Shown: positions 43,734 through 55,321 of the stretch, in pieces
Layout of the letters: every line of letters starts with the position of its first letter
How positions within the stretch are numbered: position 1 is the first letter of the stretch
Assembly (NCBI RefSeq): GCF_003144245.1
Contig: NW_020289990.1
Location: 397,460 to 461,459 of the forward strand
Source of the DNA: Jaminaea rosea
Lineage: Eukaryota; Basidiomycota; Exobasidiomycetes; Microstromatales
Direction: 5' to 3'
Length of the DNA stretch: 64,000 bases
The notes under the pieces: model-generated
Told to the model about the DNA's origin: nothing
The model's database searches: none
Seen by the model: the letters and a program-made list of their open reading frames with translations, nothing else
Made by a program: the position numbers and the translations under genes

Positions 43734-46144
43734 ATGCCCGCCCTCACCACCAACAACCCATCTTCCTCTGCGGCCTCATCAAGCTCCGCCTCGTCCTCCG
43801 GCCCGGCGGCGCGCACCACCTACGAGCCACTCAGCAGCGCCAAGGGTCCAGCCGGCTCATCGAACCCACCTCGCGTCTCCCTGCCCATTCCCATCGGCAA
43901 CGTCGCACTCAACACGGTCAACGACATCGAGAAGGCGCGCAGTAAGGCTGCCTTTGACCCGGCCAAGATTGAAGAGGTCATCAGGGATGGAAGGATCGAT
44001 AATGAGTCGAGGAGGAAGATCATCAAGACGCTCGATGCCGATGAGGTCTTTGGCGATTGGAAGAAGAGGATGTGCGTGCCCGGCACAGCGCGAGGACGTA
44101 GCGTGTTCCAACCATTACCATGCTGACCCTTTCACCCTTCCCCGCATCACGCCCCGCCAGGCTCCACTTCAATCGTGAGCAACAGATGGCCATGTCCCAC
44201 AAAGCCTGCCGACGCCTCCTCGACATCGCCGAGCGCGACGAGTGGGACACACAGGAGATCATCGAAGCCGCCATCTCCCTCGACCTCCAGTCCCCCGTCA
44301 CCATCCACTGGGTCGCCTTCGTTCCCGTAATCATGTCGCAAGGCTCACCCGAGCAGGTGGAGCGATGGGGCGGTCGTGCGATGAATCACGAGATCTTGGG
44401 TGCATACCTCCAGACCGAGCTCGGCCATGGGACCAACGTGCAAGGACTCGAGACTCTCGCCACCTACGACGAGGAGAGCGACTCCTTCGACATCCACTCG
44501 CCAACGCTCACCTCCACCAAGTGGTGGGCGGGCGGCTCCGGCCTCACCTGCACGCACGGCATCGTCCAAGCACAGCTCTACATCAAGGGGCGCAGGTACG
44601 GCCCTCACCTCTTCTTTGTACCCATGCGCTCCCTCGAGACGCACGAGAAGCTCCCCGGCATCGTAGCAGGCGACATCGGTCCCAAGACGTACGGCGCCTT
44701 TGGTGGGCTGGACAATGGGTGGGTCCGCTTCGACCACGTCAAGATCCCGCGCGACAACATGCTGGGGAAGCACGCACACGTGAAAAAGGGAGGAGAGTAC
44801 GTCAAGCCCCCGAGTGACAAGTTGAGCTATGGAGGGATGATCTTCATCCGTTCGCAGATGATCGACAGGACCGGCTGGATGCTCTCCCGCGGTATCACAA
44901 TCGCGACGCGTTACTCGCTCGTGCGCAGGCAGTTCCGCGACCCGGACGCCAAAGAGGGTGAAATCGAGCGCAGCGTGTTGAGCTATCCCTCTCTCAACCG
45001 ACGCCTGATGCCCCTCCTCGCCAAGTCCTTCGCCTACATCATCGCGGGGCGCCGCATGCGTATCCTCTACGAGGAGATGGCCTCTCAGCTCGAGTCGGGC
45101 GACACGACCCTCCTCGCCGACGTCCACGTCGCTTCCTCCTCCCTCAAGGCCTACTGCACCAAACAGTCCCTCGACGGTATAGAGGAGTGTCGCCAGGCCC
45201 TGGGAGGACACGGCTTCTCCGCCTACGCCGGGTTCTCGAGCCTGTTCCCCGACCAGGCACCAACGGTCACCTACGAGGGGGACAACTATGTCCTCTGCCA
45301 GCAAGTGGGGCGAGCAATGCTCAAGATCGCAGGAGAGTTGCAGCGCAACCCGCAGGGCGCCAACGTGTCGAACACGACGGACTTCCTCCGCGCTCTCGCC
45401 ACGCCCAATGCTATCCCGTACACGGCGCCGCAGACGGCCGAGGAGTGGCTGCGCCCCGAGTCCTGGACGGGGGCCCTGCGTTTGCGCTGCGCACGCAGGG
45501 TCGCGGACCTGCAGGCCGAGATCACCCAAGCTGGGCGACGCTTCGTTGACTTGAGCTGGGACTGTGTAGAGGTGGCCAAATCACACGCCGAGATTGTCGT
45601 CAATGCGTGGTTCACCGAGGGGGTCGAGGGGGACGCCCAGGCCTACGGAGAGGAGGCCAGCCACTGGTTGCGCAAGATCGTTGCCTTGAATGGTTTGACG
45701 TCCGTTGCCAGGGATATCACACCGCTCGCCCTTCCCGCGGCCGAGGGTCGCGAGTTGGCAGGGTACAAGAGTGGGCAAGCCGTCCTCGGCCCCAAGTCCG
45801 TTCTGGCACTGGAGGCGGCGGTACGCTCCTTGGTAGAGGAGGTGCTCGGTCAAGCGATCCCAATGTGCGACAGCTTTGGTTGGAGCGATTGGGAGCTTGG
45901 CTCCAGTCTTGGTAGGAAGGACGGGCGTGTCTATGAGAGTCTGATGGCTGAGGCGGAGGGCAACCCGCTCAACCACGCCCCCAAGGGGAACAGCATCGAC
46001 GACGTTGGGCGATACACGTACTCGGCGCCGAATGGGGGCAAGTACATCAGTCATACCTTCAGGGAGGAGCTCGAGCCTTTGTTCAGGGCTGCGGCTGCTA
46101 GGAGTGGGGAGGAGCCCATCAAGGGGAGTGGGGCAAAGCTGTAG
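43734..46144 (+). CDS. POX1: Acyl-CoA oxidase, peroxisomal
   Basis: FAD enzyme that makes trans-2-enoyl-CoA and hydrogen peroxide in the first step of peroxisomal beta-oxidation. Exons 43734-44071 and 44161-46144 (89-bp intron), 773 aa. Features: AYLQTELGHGTNVQGLETLA (FAD/substrate segment), STKWWAGGSGLTCTHGIVQA, DNGWVRFDHVKIPRDNML, QFRDPDAKEGEIERSVLSY, ECRQALGGHGFSAYAGF (with the catalytic-region glutamate in VTYEGDNYVLCQQVGR). The protein ends GSGAKL; Ala-Lys-Leu is a valid type 1 peroxisomal targeting signal. The first ~60 residues are Ser/Ala-rich. PEX11 in the same window serves the same organelle, but the genes are 22 kb apart. Confidence 0.96.
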
Positions 46145-46869
46145 TAGAGAACAGTAGACGCGTGGACCCCGCCCGCGACTTGGCGAACTGCTGAGATTGA
46201 TCTTTCTGTAAATTCCCTCCGACAGCTTTACATCTGGGCTTAGGCTAGGCTAGACGAACCTTTCTCTTCTATCTCTCTTTGTGGTGTCTTTGAATAATAA
46301 CGACAGAATGACTTCTCGACCTCGCTGCGCCTCGTATCGTAATGCTCGCTCCCTCCTCATCGCTCGGTGCTCTCGGCCCGGCAGGGGAGAAAGAGTAAAA
46401 GAAGTCGCCGGGCTTCCTCCAACGCAAGGCAGCGTAACAACAGGCAACGCACCGGTTCCTTCGCGCCCCGCCCCGCCCTCGCTCGCTCAGGGGTCCCCTC
46501 TTTGCACTCTGCACTCTGCAGCTCGTCGGTGTGTCGCTGGCGCGGGAGCGGGGAGAGTCAAGCCTCTCTCAATCAACACACACACACACGCACAGAATCG
46601 CGGCGATTAATGAGGCGATGCAAGCAGCAGAAGCAGAAGCACATTCCAGCTGGCTGGCTGGCGGTCAAGGGTGAGAGGCAGGCCAGGCCAGGCTAGGCCA
46701 GCCCAGCTGCTTGACACTTCACTCAAGTCTTGGCGCGCGAGCAACACGCACGCCCGATGTCCCCTTCGCGACTTGACTTCTCTTTCTTTCACTTCTCCTC
46801 CCTCTCCTCCCAACACTACCACTCCAGCAAATCAGCATCCCTCCCTCTTTTCACACACTCTTTCGCAAC
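46145..46869. other. Intergenic region acyl-CoA oxidase / PEBP-like gene
   Basis: 725 bp. Includes CACTCTG duplications near 46503-46520 and a short (CA)n run near 46580. No gene or RNA recognised. Confidence 0.5.
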
Positions 46870-47850
46870 ATGTTCTTCCGCAACGCCGTCGCTGCTGCTG
46901 GCACCGCCCTGGTGGCCGCCTCTACCGTTTCTGCTCAGGGCAACGTCAACTCGGAGATCGCCGAGGCCGTTCTCAAGTACGGAGCCCAGGGTGAGCAGGC
47001 GCGACAGAGATCATCAACCCGCTCCTTGCACCATCGATACTGACACCCCCTTTCCCTTTGCCCCCACCCCCCCTCTCTCTCGCCGCCAGGTCTTCTCCCC
47101 GGCGTCGTTAACCAAACGGACACCAACGTCAGCTCGGCGTTGATCCTCTCCTTCGGCGGTCAAAACGCCACTGTAGGCCGTTCCTTCACCCTCCCCGCGG
47201 ACGACGCCACGCTCAAGCAGACGCCCGAGTACCAGCTCGACGTCCCCTCGACGCTGGCCGCACAGTACGCCCAGGAGAACTTCACAGCCATGCTCGTCGA
47301 CCCGGGAGCGGCTGGCCAGATCCTTGGCGGATCCCTCGTCACGAGGCATTACTTGGCTAACAACCTCAAGTACGAGGGTGGCCGCCTCACCAACAGCACC
47401 CCTGCCATCCAATCCTACGTCGAGCCTGGCCCGGCCGCCGGCTCAGGCGCGCACCGCTACATGGCTCTAGTCTTCGCGCAGGGCTCCGACTTCGAGGCCC
47501 CCGAGGGTCTCAATGCCCCCGGCGTGCAGCTGAGCAACATGACCCTCAGCGAGTACATCGACGAGTCCAACATCGGCAAGATTGTCGCCCTCTCCTACAT
47601 CACAGTCGAGGACACCAGCCAGGGAGAGCAGACCTTCTCCACCACCTCGGCCGTCCCCTCCGCTTCGGTTGAGGCTGTTGCGTCGCACCTGAGCCAGAGC
47701 ATCGCGGGCAGCCCAACGGCGGCTGCGTCCGGGTCGAGCGGGTCGGGTGGATCGAGCGGGGCGGCCTCGTTCGGTGTCAAGGGCTCTACGCTCGCCGTCG
47801 CTGGCTCGTTGGCGGCTGCGGCCATGCTCGGCTTCCTCGTCGTCGTATAG
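46870..47850 (+). CDS. PEBP-like secreted protein, probably GPI-anchored
   Basis: Phosphatidylethanolamine-binding-protein fold placed at the cell surface; role unknown. Exons 46870-46990 and 47090-47850 (99-bp intron), 293 aa. Signal peptide MFFRNAVAAAGTALVAASTVSA. PEBP features are NFTAMLVDPGAAG where cytosolic members have an Asp-Pro-Asp-Ala-Pro block, a YLANNL segment and the hallmark GAHRYMALVFAQG. The C-terminus has a Ser/Gly linker and a terminal hydrophobic segment (LAVAGSLAAAAMLGFLVVV) without charged tail, the usual form of a GPI-attachment signal. Several N-glycosylation sequons are present. The altered DPxxP block may change ligand binding. Confidence 0.85.
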
Positions 47851-48164
47851 ACGCTCCTCGCGAGCAGCCCTGCGATACAACCCCGTCGTTGACGCGTGAA
47901 TTGCGTTGGAAGCTTCCCATCTCTGAGGCCTCACGCTCCGCGCTTCCACCTCTCACACATCTCATCTTCTGCTCCTTCTCGCCCCGCCCTAATCCGCCGT
48001 GCCGCGCCACGTCATGTCGCTACTCTTAACCATTCACGCACGAGCACGAATTGGATCATGTATGCAATTCCAATCGCCACGTCATCCATCTCACTCTTTT
48101 CCTCTGTTCTCCCCTGCCTGTCTGCTTGCCCATCTGCCCGCCTCGCCTCCCCCCTCGCCTCCTC
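47851..48164. other. Convergent intergenic region
   Basis: 314 bp between the PEBP-like gene and the polytopic membrane gene. Pyrimidine-rich on the plus strand. Nothing recognised. Confidence 0.5.
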
Positions 48165-49505
48165 TCATCTCCCCTCCTTCTTCTCAAGCACAGTAGCCCT
48201 CGTCTCCCTCCACGCCCTTCTAGCGAACCAGCCGGCCTCCTCCTCCCCTCCGCTCCACCACAAGCTGGCAACCAACCCAGGCCCGCCAATGAGCGCCGCA
48301 AGGCAGGGAGCGAGAGGGCCGCGTCGTTGCTCTAGTGAGGGGTTTCCCGCCGGAGCCAGGGAGAGGGCACGAAGGCAGTCGGCGCGCAGCTGGCCAGAAG
48401 AGGGGGAGGGCGAGGTGGAGGGATCCATTGGCCGTAGTACGGCTCGCTCGACGAGGATGGTGAGGAGGAGGAAGACGGAGGCGAGCGCGAACTCCGTCAG
48501 AATGAGGCGTACCACCCCGTCTTTGAGTGGTTGCTCGTCGGCATGGTAGTACAACCCCTTGCCTAGACGGGAGAGACCGTACCAGTACAATGCTGCGCTT
48601 GCCAACCCGACCTTGCGGTAGTAGGACCAGGTGCGCTCATACGTGTATGCGACTTCCTCTGCCCCGTACTCCATGAGCTGCTTGCGCGCCTCGCTGGCTG
48701 TGGTGGCGCGACGCGGTGCCAAGAGGGTTGCGAGGGTGAAAAGCGCAGCGAGGAGGAGAGGGGAGAAGAGATAGAGCGTGTTTGCTGTTGACCACGAGGG
48801 TGAAGAGGGGGAGAGGATGCCTTGCAGCAGAGCAGCTCCTCCGAGTAGGACGATGCAAAGGTTGGAAAAGTACACACCCGACGCCGGCGTGGGGGCGAGA
48901 GGGATCCTCTCTGGCCCGCCGGAGCGCGACTGTGCTAGGGATCCCAAGGTGACAAGCAGCGTACCCAGCGAGCAAAGGGCCGCTCCCGATCCCACTGCTC
49001 GGGCGAGGAGGTGCACCCCCACGACGGCCAAGGGGCCAAGGAGGGCGCTGCGCGTGTTCGGGGAGGTGGCTACATATCCCTGCCTCATCAGTACTGGGAG
49101 GATCACCGAGAGGAGCAACGCGCTACTGCCCTTTGCTGCGCGCGTGGAGGAGAGCTGCGTGTAGAGGGGACGCACGGAGCATACGTAGGCGTCGAGCTGC
49201 GGAAGGAGGTTACGCGTTGCGCGTTGTGAGTTGGGGAGGGTGAATGGGCAGGAGGTGCGTTGGAAGAGGGGATGTGAGGAGAGCTATGCGTGTGTGTGGT
49301 GGAGGAAGGAAGGGGCATCAGCGTGACTGCGAGGAGAGAGCATACATAGATTCAGACCGCGTTGCGTACTCACGCCTCCGGGCCACCAGAGTGCGGCCGA
49401 CGCGGCGACGCTGATGGCTACGCCCACAGCAGGATAGATGAGCAGGGCCGAAGATGATGTGCCGCGCTGCTGCTGCTGCTGCTGCTGCTGCGGCTTGAGA
49501 GCCAT
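48165..49505 (-). CDS. Polytopic membrane protein of unknown function with polyQ start
   Basis: Exons 49505-49374 and 49196-48165 (177-bp intron, phase 0), 387 aa. Begins MALKP, then eight glutamines encoded by (CAG)8, then a hydrophobic segment (LLIYPAVGVAISVAASAALWW). At least five further hydrophobic stretches follow, for example LLLSVILPVLM, LLGPLAVVGVHLLARAVG, LCIVLLGGAALLQGIL, LYLFSPLLLAALFTLATLL and FALASVFLLLTILVERAVL. I do not recognise the family. The intron is longer than most here, so a small exon inside it cannot be excluded; its first acceptor-like CAG would lead to an immediate stop. Divergent from the DnaJ gene. Confidence 0.65.
49467..49490 (-). repeat. (CAG)8 triplet repeat coding polyglutamine
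   Basis: Eight CAG codons on the minus strand within exon 1 of the polytopic membrane protein gene. Confidence 0.95.
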
Positions 49506-49749
49506 GACTACGTCGTGTGAGCGTGGATCGGGTAGGTTACGTGGAGAAGAAACACAAGAGGCAATCAACGGCGGAAGGAAGGCGCAGGCGGAACGTGCGC
49601 GTCGGCGGCAATAAAGGCGGGAGCAATCCACTCGACTGGACTGGCTCGTCTCAGGGCGGGGCGGACTGCCAAACTCGACTCGGACGACATTTGCGTCTGG
49701 CGTGGAGGAGGCGGGCCAGGGCGAAGCAGAATTTTGTTTCATCCTCCCC

Positions 49750-49774
49750 CTCCTCCTCCTCCTCCTCCTCCTCC
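49750..49774 (+). repeat. (CTC)8-type microsatellite in the DnaJ 5' leader
   Basis: A CTC triplet run about 25 bp upstream of the DnaJ ATG. Pyrimidine tracts of this kind precede several starts in the window. Confidence 0.85.
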
Positions 49775-49797
49775 CGCCACCCCGCTCGCAATATTCA

Positions 49798-51132
49798 ATG
49801 GTAGCCGACACCTACTACTACGACCTACTAGGCACAGACCCCAGCGCCTCACCTGCCGAGCTGAAAAAGGCCTACCGCAAAGCCTCCCTCGCCAATCACC
49901 CGGACAAGAACCCAGGAGATGAAGAGGCGTCAGCAAGGTTCCAGGAGATTAATGCGGCGTACGAAGTGCTGAGCGATCCCTCCAGTCGGGCATCGTACGA
50001 CGAGTGGGGGCCGGATGGGCCTGGTGGAGGGCCAGGAGGGGCAGGAGGAGGACCGGATATGGATGATCTTTTCGCGCAGATGTTTGGCGGGGGAATGGGA
50101 ATGGGCGGCGCCGGCATGGGAGGCATGGGAGGCAGGGGTGGACCACGCCGTAAACCCCCTCGCGGCGAAGACTCCATTATAGACTACGACGTCACCCTCT
50201 CCGACCTCTACCTGGGGCGAGTCGCCAACTTCAACCTGAGCAAGCAGATCATCTGCCCCTCCTGCTCAGGCTCGGGAGGCAAACCCGGCACGCAACCGCG
50301 GGAGTGCGTCAAGTGCAAGGGGCAAGGACGATGTCAGCAGATGCGCTCCATGGGAGGAGGGATGATCGCGCAGAGCTGGGCAGTGTGCGACGCCTGTGCC
50401 GGTGAGGGCTCCAAAGTACGGGACAAGGATGTGTGCCGTAAGTGCAAGGGAGGCAAGACGATCAAGGATCGGCAGAAGTTGGAGCTACGCATCGAGCGCG
50501 GTATGGTGGATGGACAGACGATTATCTTCAAAGGACAGAATGACGAGGAGCCAGGCGTGCCACAGGCGGGAGATATCATCTTCCGGCTCAAGCTGCAGGA
50601 GAACGAGGCGTTCCAAGTCAAGGGGCTCGACCTCATGACAACCATTACCCTCCCGCTAAGGGAGGCACTGCTGGGTTTCGAGGAGCCGCAGACGGTGCTT
50701 GTCCACCTGGACGGGAGACACGTACAGCTCTCCAAGCCGGGTGGTAAGGTCACGCGACCAGGCAGCGTGGATCGACTTGTGGGGCAGGGCATGCCCCGTG
50801 AGCGAGACTTGGGACCACGCGGGGACCTCTACATCAAGTGGGCCATCGCTTTCCCCGCGGATGGCTGGCTCGAGGGGAGAGGAGAGGCACACAGGGCACT
50901 CAGTAGTGTTTTGCCACCGCCGCGCAATTTCGCCGCGGTTGACGGGGATGGAGAGGGGGAAGAAGAGGGCGAGGGGAAGGAGGACGTGAGTGATGCCGTC
51001 GAGGATGCGGGGAAGGGCGAGGAGTTTGGGCGCAACCAGCCTACCCAGAGGAGGGATCAGGGTCAGGAGGATGGGGCCGGCTTCTGGGAAGATGAGACAG
51101 AGGGACCGAGAATGGGGTGTCCGGCGCAATAG
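49798..51132 (+). CDS. Type I DnaJ/Hsp40 co-chaperone, Ydj1-like, CaaX-like end
   Basis: Co-chaperone that stimulates Hsp70 ATPase and delivers substrates. Single exon, 444 aa. J domain (residues ~5-70) with YYYDLLGTDPSASPAELKK and the essential HPD in NHPDKNPGDEEA; a Gly/Met-rich linker (about 75-120); four zinc-binding motifs CPSCSGSG, CVKCKGQG, CDACAGEG and CRKCKGG; then the C-terminal substrate-binding domains (IERGMVDGQTIIFKGQ, DIIFRLKLQENEAF). The last ~70 residues are acidic and the protein ends Cys-Pro-Ala-Gln, resembling the farnesylated Cys-Ala-Ser-Gln of yeast Ydj1. Proline in the first aliphatic position is unusual. Whether it is the Ydj1 orthologue or an Xdj1/Apj1 relative is open. 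Confidence 0.92.
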   Translation: MVADTYYYDLLGTDPSASPAELKKAYRKASLANHPDKNPGDEEASARFQEINAAYEVLSDPSSRASYDEWGPDGPGGGPGGAGGGPDMDDLFAQMFGGGMGMGGAGMGGMGGRGGPRRKPPRGEDSIIDYDVTLSDLYLGRVANFNLSKQIICPSCSGSGGKPGTQPRECVKCKGQGRCQQMRSMGGGMIAQSWAVCDACAGEGSKVRDKDVCRKCKGGKTIKDRQKLELRIERGMVDGQTIIFKGQNDEEPGVPQAGDIIFRLKLQENEAFQVKGLDLMTTITLPLREALLGFEEPQTVLVHLDGRHVQLSKPGGKVTRPGSVDRLVGQGMPRERDLGPRGDLYIKWAIAFPADGWLEGRGEAHRALSSVLPPPRNFAAVDGDGEGEEEGEGKEDVSDAVEDAGKGEEFGRNQPTQRRDQGQEDGAGFWEDETEGPRMGCPAQ

Positions 51133-51212
51133 AAGAAGGCACATGCGAAGATTGTGCACGGCAAAATGCTGCTACTACCACTCCACGATTAAGATTGGCG
51201 CGACGACTACGA

Positions 51213-52827
51213 CTACGACTTCTCCACCTCGAGCAATCCGGGCGAATGCGAGGGCAGGTCCTGCGCGATCTCGTCTTGCCCCCGGCTCTTGTCCGCCTTG
51301 AGGTCCTCCAGCACTCGTTGCCACAACCTCGCCCTCACGAGGGGATCAGCACACTCCGGCCTCATCCAGCTGGCCGTAACCCTATTCACGAATCGCCCTC
51401 CGTACTTGATGCTCTCCCCCATGGCGAGCACGGGGGGTTGTCCCGTCTTTGCCGTCTCCACCACTGCCCTCGGCAAGCCCAAGTCCGGCCTGAGAGCCGA
51501 GTGCAGGATGGCGAGGGAGCCCTGGAAGGTGTTGACGCTGAGGAGGTTGATGACGAAGTTGAGCAGTTGCGGGAGGGGCCAGGGAAGCTTCTTGATCGAG
51601 GGGTTGTTCCAGATGTTGCTCTTTATGAAGCCAGGGTGGCATCCGTGTACGATGACATGGCGATACGAGTCGGAGCGAGAGAGACGACGTTGCAGCTCGA
51701 CGGTCCCTGTGGAGCGTGGGATCAGAGTGATACAGGTCAACGTCGAGCGTAGAGGCAGTGTACGCGCTCGCACACACTCACAGATTTGGAGGCGCAGCTT
51801 CGTGTCGCAATAGAATCGCACCCCGTGCAAACCCCCGCTGGTGCGCTTCTCATTGTTGAAGTTGGCAAAGTCGAGGAACCCGCCGAAGTGGAAGACGGAC
51901 GTCGTCTGCGGGCGTGAGGGCCGGGCGCGAAGCAATTCAGGTCAGGTCAGCGTATCGTCTACGAGCTTCTCTTTCTCATCTCGCCCCCCGCACGTACATT
52001 TACGATGCGCGGCGCCTGAGCCTTCTTCATGCTGGGCAGCACATACAGCGTCATGAGACAATGTCCCAAAAAGTTAACCTGGTTGGTCAACTCAAACCCA
52101 TCCCTCGTAATAGTCCTCTTCCCCACGCTCAACCCGGCATTATTCGCCAGAATATCGCACACCATCCCGCTCTCCCTCCAACGTCGCCCAAAGGCCTTGA
52201 TGGAGTCGATGGACGCGAAATCGACTTCCCACCACTCGAGCTGAGAGGGGGAGATGGAGCCAGAGGAGCGTGAGAGGAGCTCAGAGATCGTAGCCGTTGG
52301 GTGTTGCTCGTAGCTGGGGGCGTCACGGCAGGCGAGGATTACGTGGGCGCCCCAGAGGGCAAAAATGTAGGCCGCTTCCCTGGTGAGCGCAGCGAGAGCA
52401 AGCGTGGAGGGCGCACGCAGTCTCAGTATTTCGTTCATTCTCTGGTCCCGCACTCGAGCGGCTCACTTTCCAATGCCCGAGTTGGCCCCAGAAACAATGA
52501 CGTTCTTCCCCCTCAGGTCCTGCTTCGGCGGGAGAGCGTACGTCTTTCCTGGTCCTTTCTCTCCGCAGAATTGCCAGAACTGCGCGTAGCGAAGTGCGAG
52601 GCGAGGCGGGGCGAGGCGAGGCGAAGTATAGCAAAGGGAAGCAAGACAAAGCGGAGAGTGTCAGTCGATGTCGATGTCGACCTCGAGGTTGAGGTCGAGG
52701 CTGCGGGTGTGTGGTGGAGGGGCGAGGGGAAGGGCGAACTCACAGTACGACGCAGGGCGCCCCAGTTGGGCGTGGTCTTGAGTAGGCCGCCACCTTGGCA
52801 GTGCGTATCGAGGACGGAGGGCGGCAT
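51213..52827 (-). CDS. Short-chain dehydrogenase/reductase, retinol dehydrogenase/WWOX-like
   Basis: NAD(P)-dependent oxidoreductase; substrate unknown. Exons 52827-52744, 52579-52467, 52379-51998, 51905-51782 and 51706-51213 (introns 164, 87, 92, 75 bp), 398 aa. The cofactor motif is split by an intron: VIVSGANSGIGK then EAAYIFALWGAHVILACRD. Other classical SDR features are VDFASIDSIKAF, LANNAGLSVG, QVNFLGH, TTSVFHFG with the catalytic serine, and YCDTKLR giving the Tyr-x-x-x-Lys pair, then VHGCHPGFIKSN. The first 60 residues (FWQFCGEKGPGKT) resemble the leader of WWOX-like fungal SDRs. Its stop is only 80 bp from the DnaJ stop. Confidence 0.88.
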
Positions 52828-53252
52828 GGCGAGCGGTGCGAGCTAGCAGATGATGGAGGGAGTCGAGATGAGGATGTGTGGTGAGAAAGGAAAAAGTCGC
52901 TGATCGAGTATTGTGCTTAGTCGTGTCGATCGATGAGATACCCCGCACTCCCGCACTCTGTTTGCTCGGCTTCGCTGCACGCACGCACGCACGCACGCAC
53001 CCTCGGCCTCAGAGAAAGAAAGACAGTCGCTTCGACAGGCGGCCGTGAGGGGAAAGCTCGGCGATTGAACGAGGGGCGGACGGACCAGAGGGCGTGTGAA
53101 AGATTCGAGGCGGGAGGCGGGAGGCGCGGCGATACGGCGAGGCGAAGAGCAAGGGTCGAGTAATTGAGTGTTGAGATAATCGATGCTTTTCATCATAATG
53201 TACAGGATTATCGAAGTCGACACATCGCCGCAGCTCGCAACGAGGGCTCAGC
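52828..53252. other. Intergenic region with (GCAC)6
   Basis: 425 bp between the SDR start and the MPE1 stop. A (GCAC)6 tract lies at 52977-53000 and GGCGGGAG runs near 53108-53125. No gene recognised. Confidence 0.5.
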
Positions 53253-55321
53253 TCACTGCATCCTAGCCATCTTGCTGCTCTGATCGAAGCCCCCGGGCCC
53301 GTCGAAACCGCGCTTCATGCCCCCGCGCGGCATTCCCATTGCCATTCCTCCACGACCCATCCCCATCCCCATGGCGCCGACGTGGTTGCCCATGCGTTGT
53401 TGCTGCGGCGGTGGGGGACGAGCGAAGCCGTTGTTGGTGAGGTTGCCGTTGCCGTTCATCGCGGCGGCGGCGCCGTTGTTGTTCATCATTCCCATCATTG
53501 GGTTCATCATCATCTGGTGTTGCTGCTGCATCCCGCCACCCATTCCCACTCCCACCCCCCCCATCATTCCGCCCTGCTGCGCGTTGAACTGCTGCTGCTG
53601 CTCCTTCAACCTCATAAAGGCCATCTGCTGCGCCTGTAACTGCGTCTGCAGCATGCTCTTCATGGCCGGCGGGAGCTGCGGGTTGGACAGGGTCATGACG
53701 AGCTGTTGTACCAGTTGCGGGTTGAAGGCGACGACGGGGATGGCGGGTTGTTCGGGAGGCGAGGTGATCTGCTCCGTCCCTGTCTCCGTAGTGGCGGGCT
53801 TGTCCTTATCCCCTTCCCCTCCGCCTTCCCCACCAGGCTCAGCATCGCCCTCGCCCTCGCCCTCCTTCTTCTCCCCTTCCCCAGCCTCTCCCGCCTCCCG
53901 CGCCTCTCGCTCTTTGATCTCCTCCTCACTCCTCCTGATCGCCTCCTCAACATACTCCTCCACCTTTCTCCTAACCTCGTCATCTCTAGCCAGATCGCCC
54001 AGGTCCGCAATCCTCTTGTCACACTCCGCGCACTTAAAGTCGTTCTCCAGCAGATGATTCTGTATACACTCCTCGCAGAATCGCGTTGTACAGCAGGGAG
54101 TCTTGACTGCCTTTTTGAGCAACTTGCTGCAGAGAGGACAAGCAAGCGCCGAGTCCGTTGGAACGGCCGCGAAAACGTCTGAGCGGGAGAGGGTCTTGAG
54201 GGCTGCGCTACGTTCGGCTTCCCAGGTTGCGCTGTCCACTTGGGCCACTACGTAGGTGCCGTCCGAGGTGACCATTATGCCTGCCTGGCGCTGTGTTTCC
54301 GTGGGGTTCTCGACGGTTTTCAGCATGGATTTGGGGATGCCCGTCGTGCGTTTGAAGCGCGGCTTGTCGTCCCAGTTTGGGTCGAGGTTGGTGGGACATT
54401 CTTGGATCCAGTGGCTGTGCAAGTGCAGCGCGACAAGGGTCAGGATGGTCAGCATCCATCGTCAGGCTATCTGCTACGATCTCTTGGCCACACACTCACC
54501 CCTTCTTGCCGCATCGATAGCAGATATACCCGACAGGCGGTGGTCGATCCGAGTACTGATGGTGATCCCCTCTATCGCTGCGAGCCTGGAATGACCCTCC
54601 CCTCCCACCACCACGCGGCGGTCCACCCCCTCGTGAGCGATACGTCGCATTAGCCATCTGTTGCTGCGTTGCATCCCACTGATCCGTCGTGGCCTGGAAC
54701 ATGGCTGCAATACTCGCCGCCTCATCCCCACCGTTGCTCTCCCCTGCTGCGCCCTGCTGCGTCATCGAGGGTGGAAGGACGGGTGGCGGCGCAGGCGTGG
54801 CAGAAGGTTCTTTCCCCCTGTCATCGAATCGCACACTCATCGGTCCGCGGTACGACGAAGGCCCACCGGGCTGCTGTTGTTGTCGATCTCTACCCTGAGC
54901 CATCCCACTCGCTGCGGGACCGAACCGCGATGATGATCCCTCCCCTGCATCCCCGCCATACAGGTCCGCAACGTACATCTGCGCCGTACCCCTTCCCGGG
55001 CGTTGCGGTGGCAGTCGCCTCACAAGAACCGTCGAAGATCGAGGGATGAGATGATTGTCGTCTCGATACTCTGTGCGTCGACACACAAGAGGGAGAGAGA
55101 GACTGTCAGCTCAGCTCAGCTCGTGGTCGTGCAGGAGGGCGCGACCCACCCTCTTCAGTCTGCGCATTGTACAATGCAATATCGAAGTCGACCCCCTTGC
55201 CCATCTTGTTCTGAACCATAATCTCCCGCTTGAGATCATACACCGAAAGGGCTGTGCCGTCGAATACGACGCGGGAGGCGTCGCGCTGCGACTTGAATTT
55301 GTAGTGGACTACGGAGGACAT
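53253..55321 (-). CDS. MPE1: mRNA 3'-end processing factor MPE1 (RBBP6 family)
   Basis: Subunit of the cleavage and polyadenylation factor. Exons 55321-55150, 55070-54500 and 54414-53253 (introns 79 and 85 bp), 634 aa. Domain order: DWNN ubiquitin-like domain from the start (MSSVVHYKFKSQRD, VFDGTALSVYDLKREI, STVLVRRLP), an RGG-rich spacer, a CCHC zinc knuckle completed across the last junction (YICYRCGKKG then HWIQECPTN), and a U-box/RING-like domain (LACPLCSKLLKKAVKTPCC, FCEECIQNHLL, KCAECDKRI). The C-terminal ~200 residues are Glu-rich, then Gln/Met/Gly/Asn-rich. The start at 55321 opens the DWNN domain directly. Confidence 0.95.

Noticed and set aside
44345-45529. 394-codon open frame on the minus strand within the acyl-CoA oxidase gene
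   Set aside because: Antisense shadow of a conserved coding exon.
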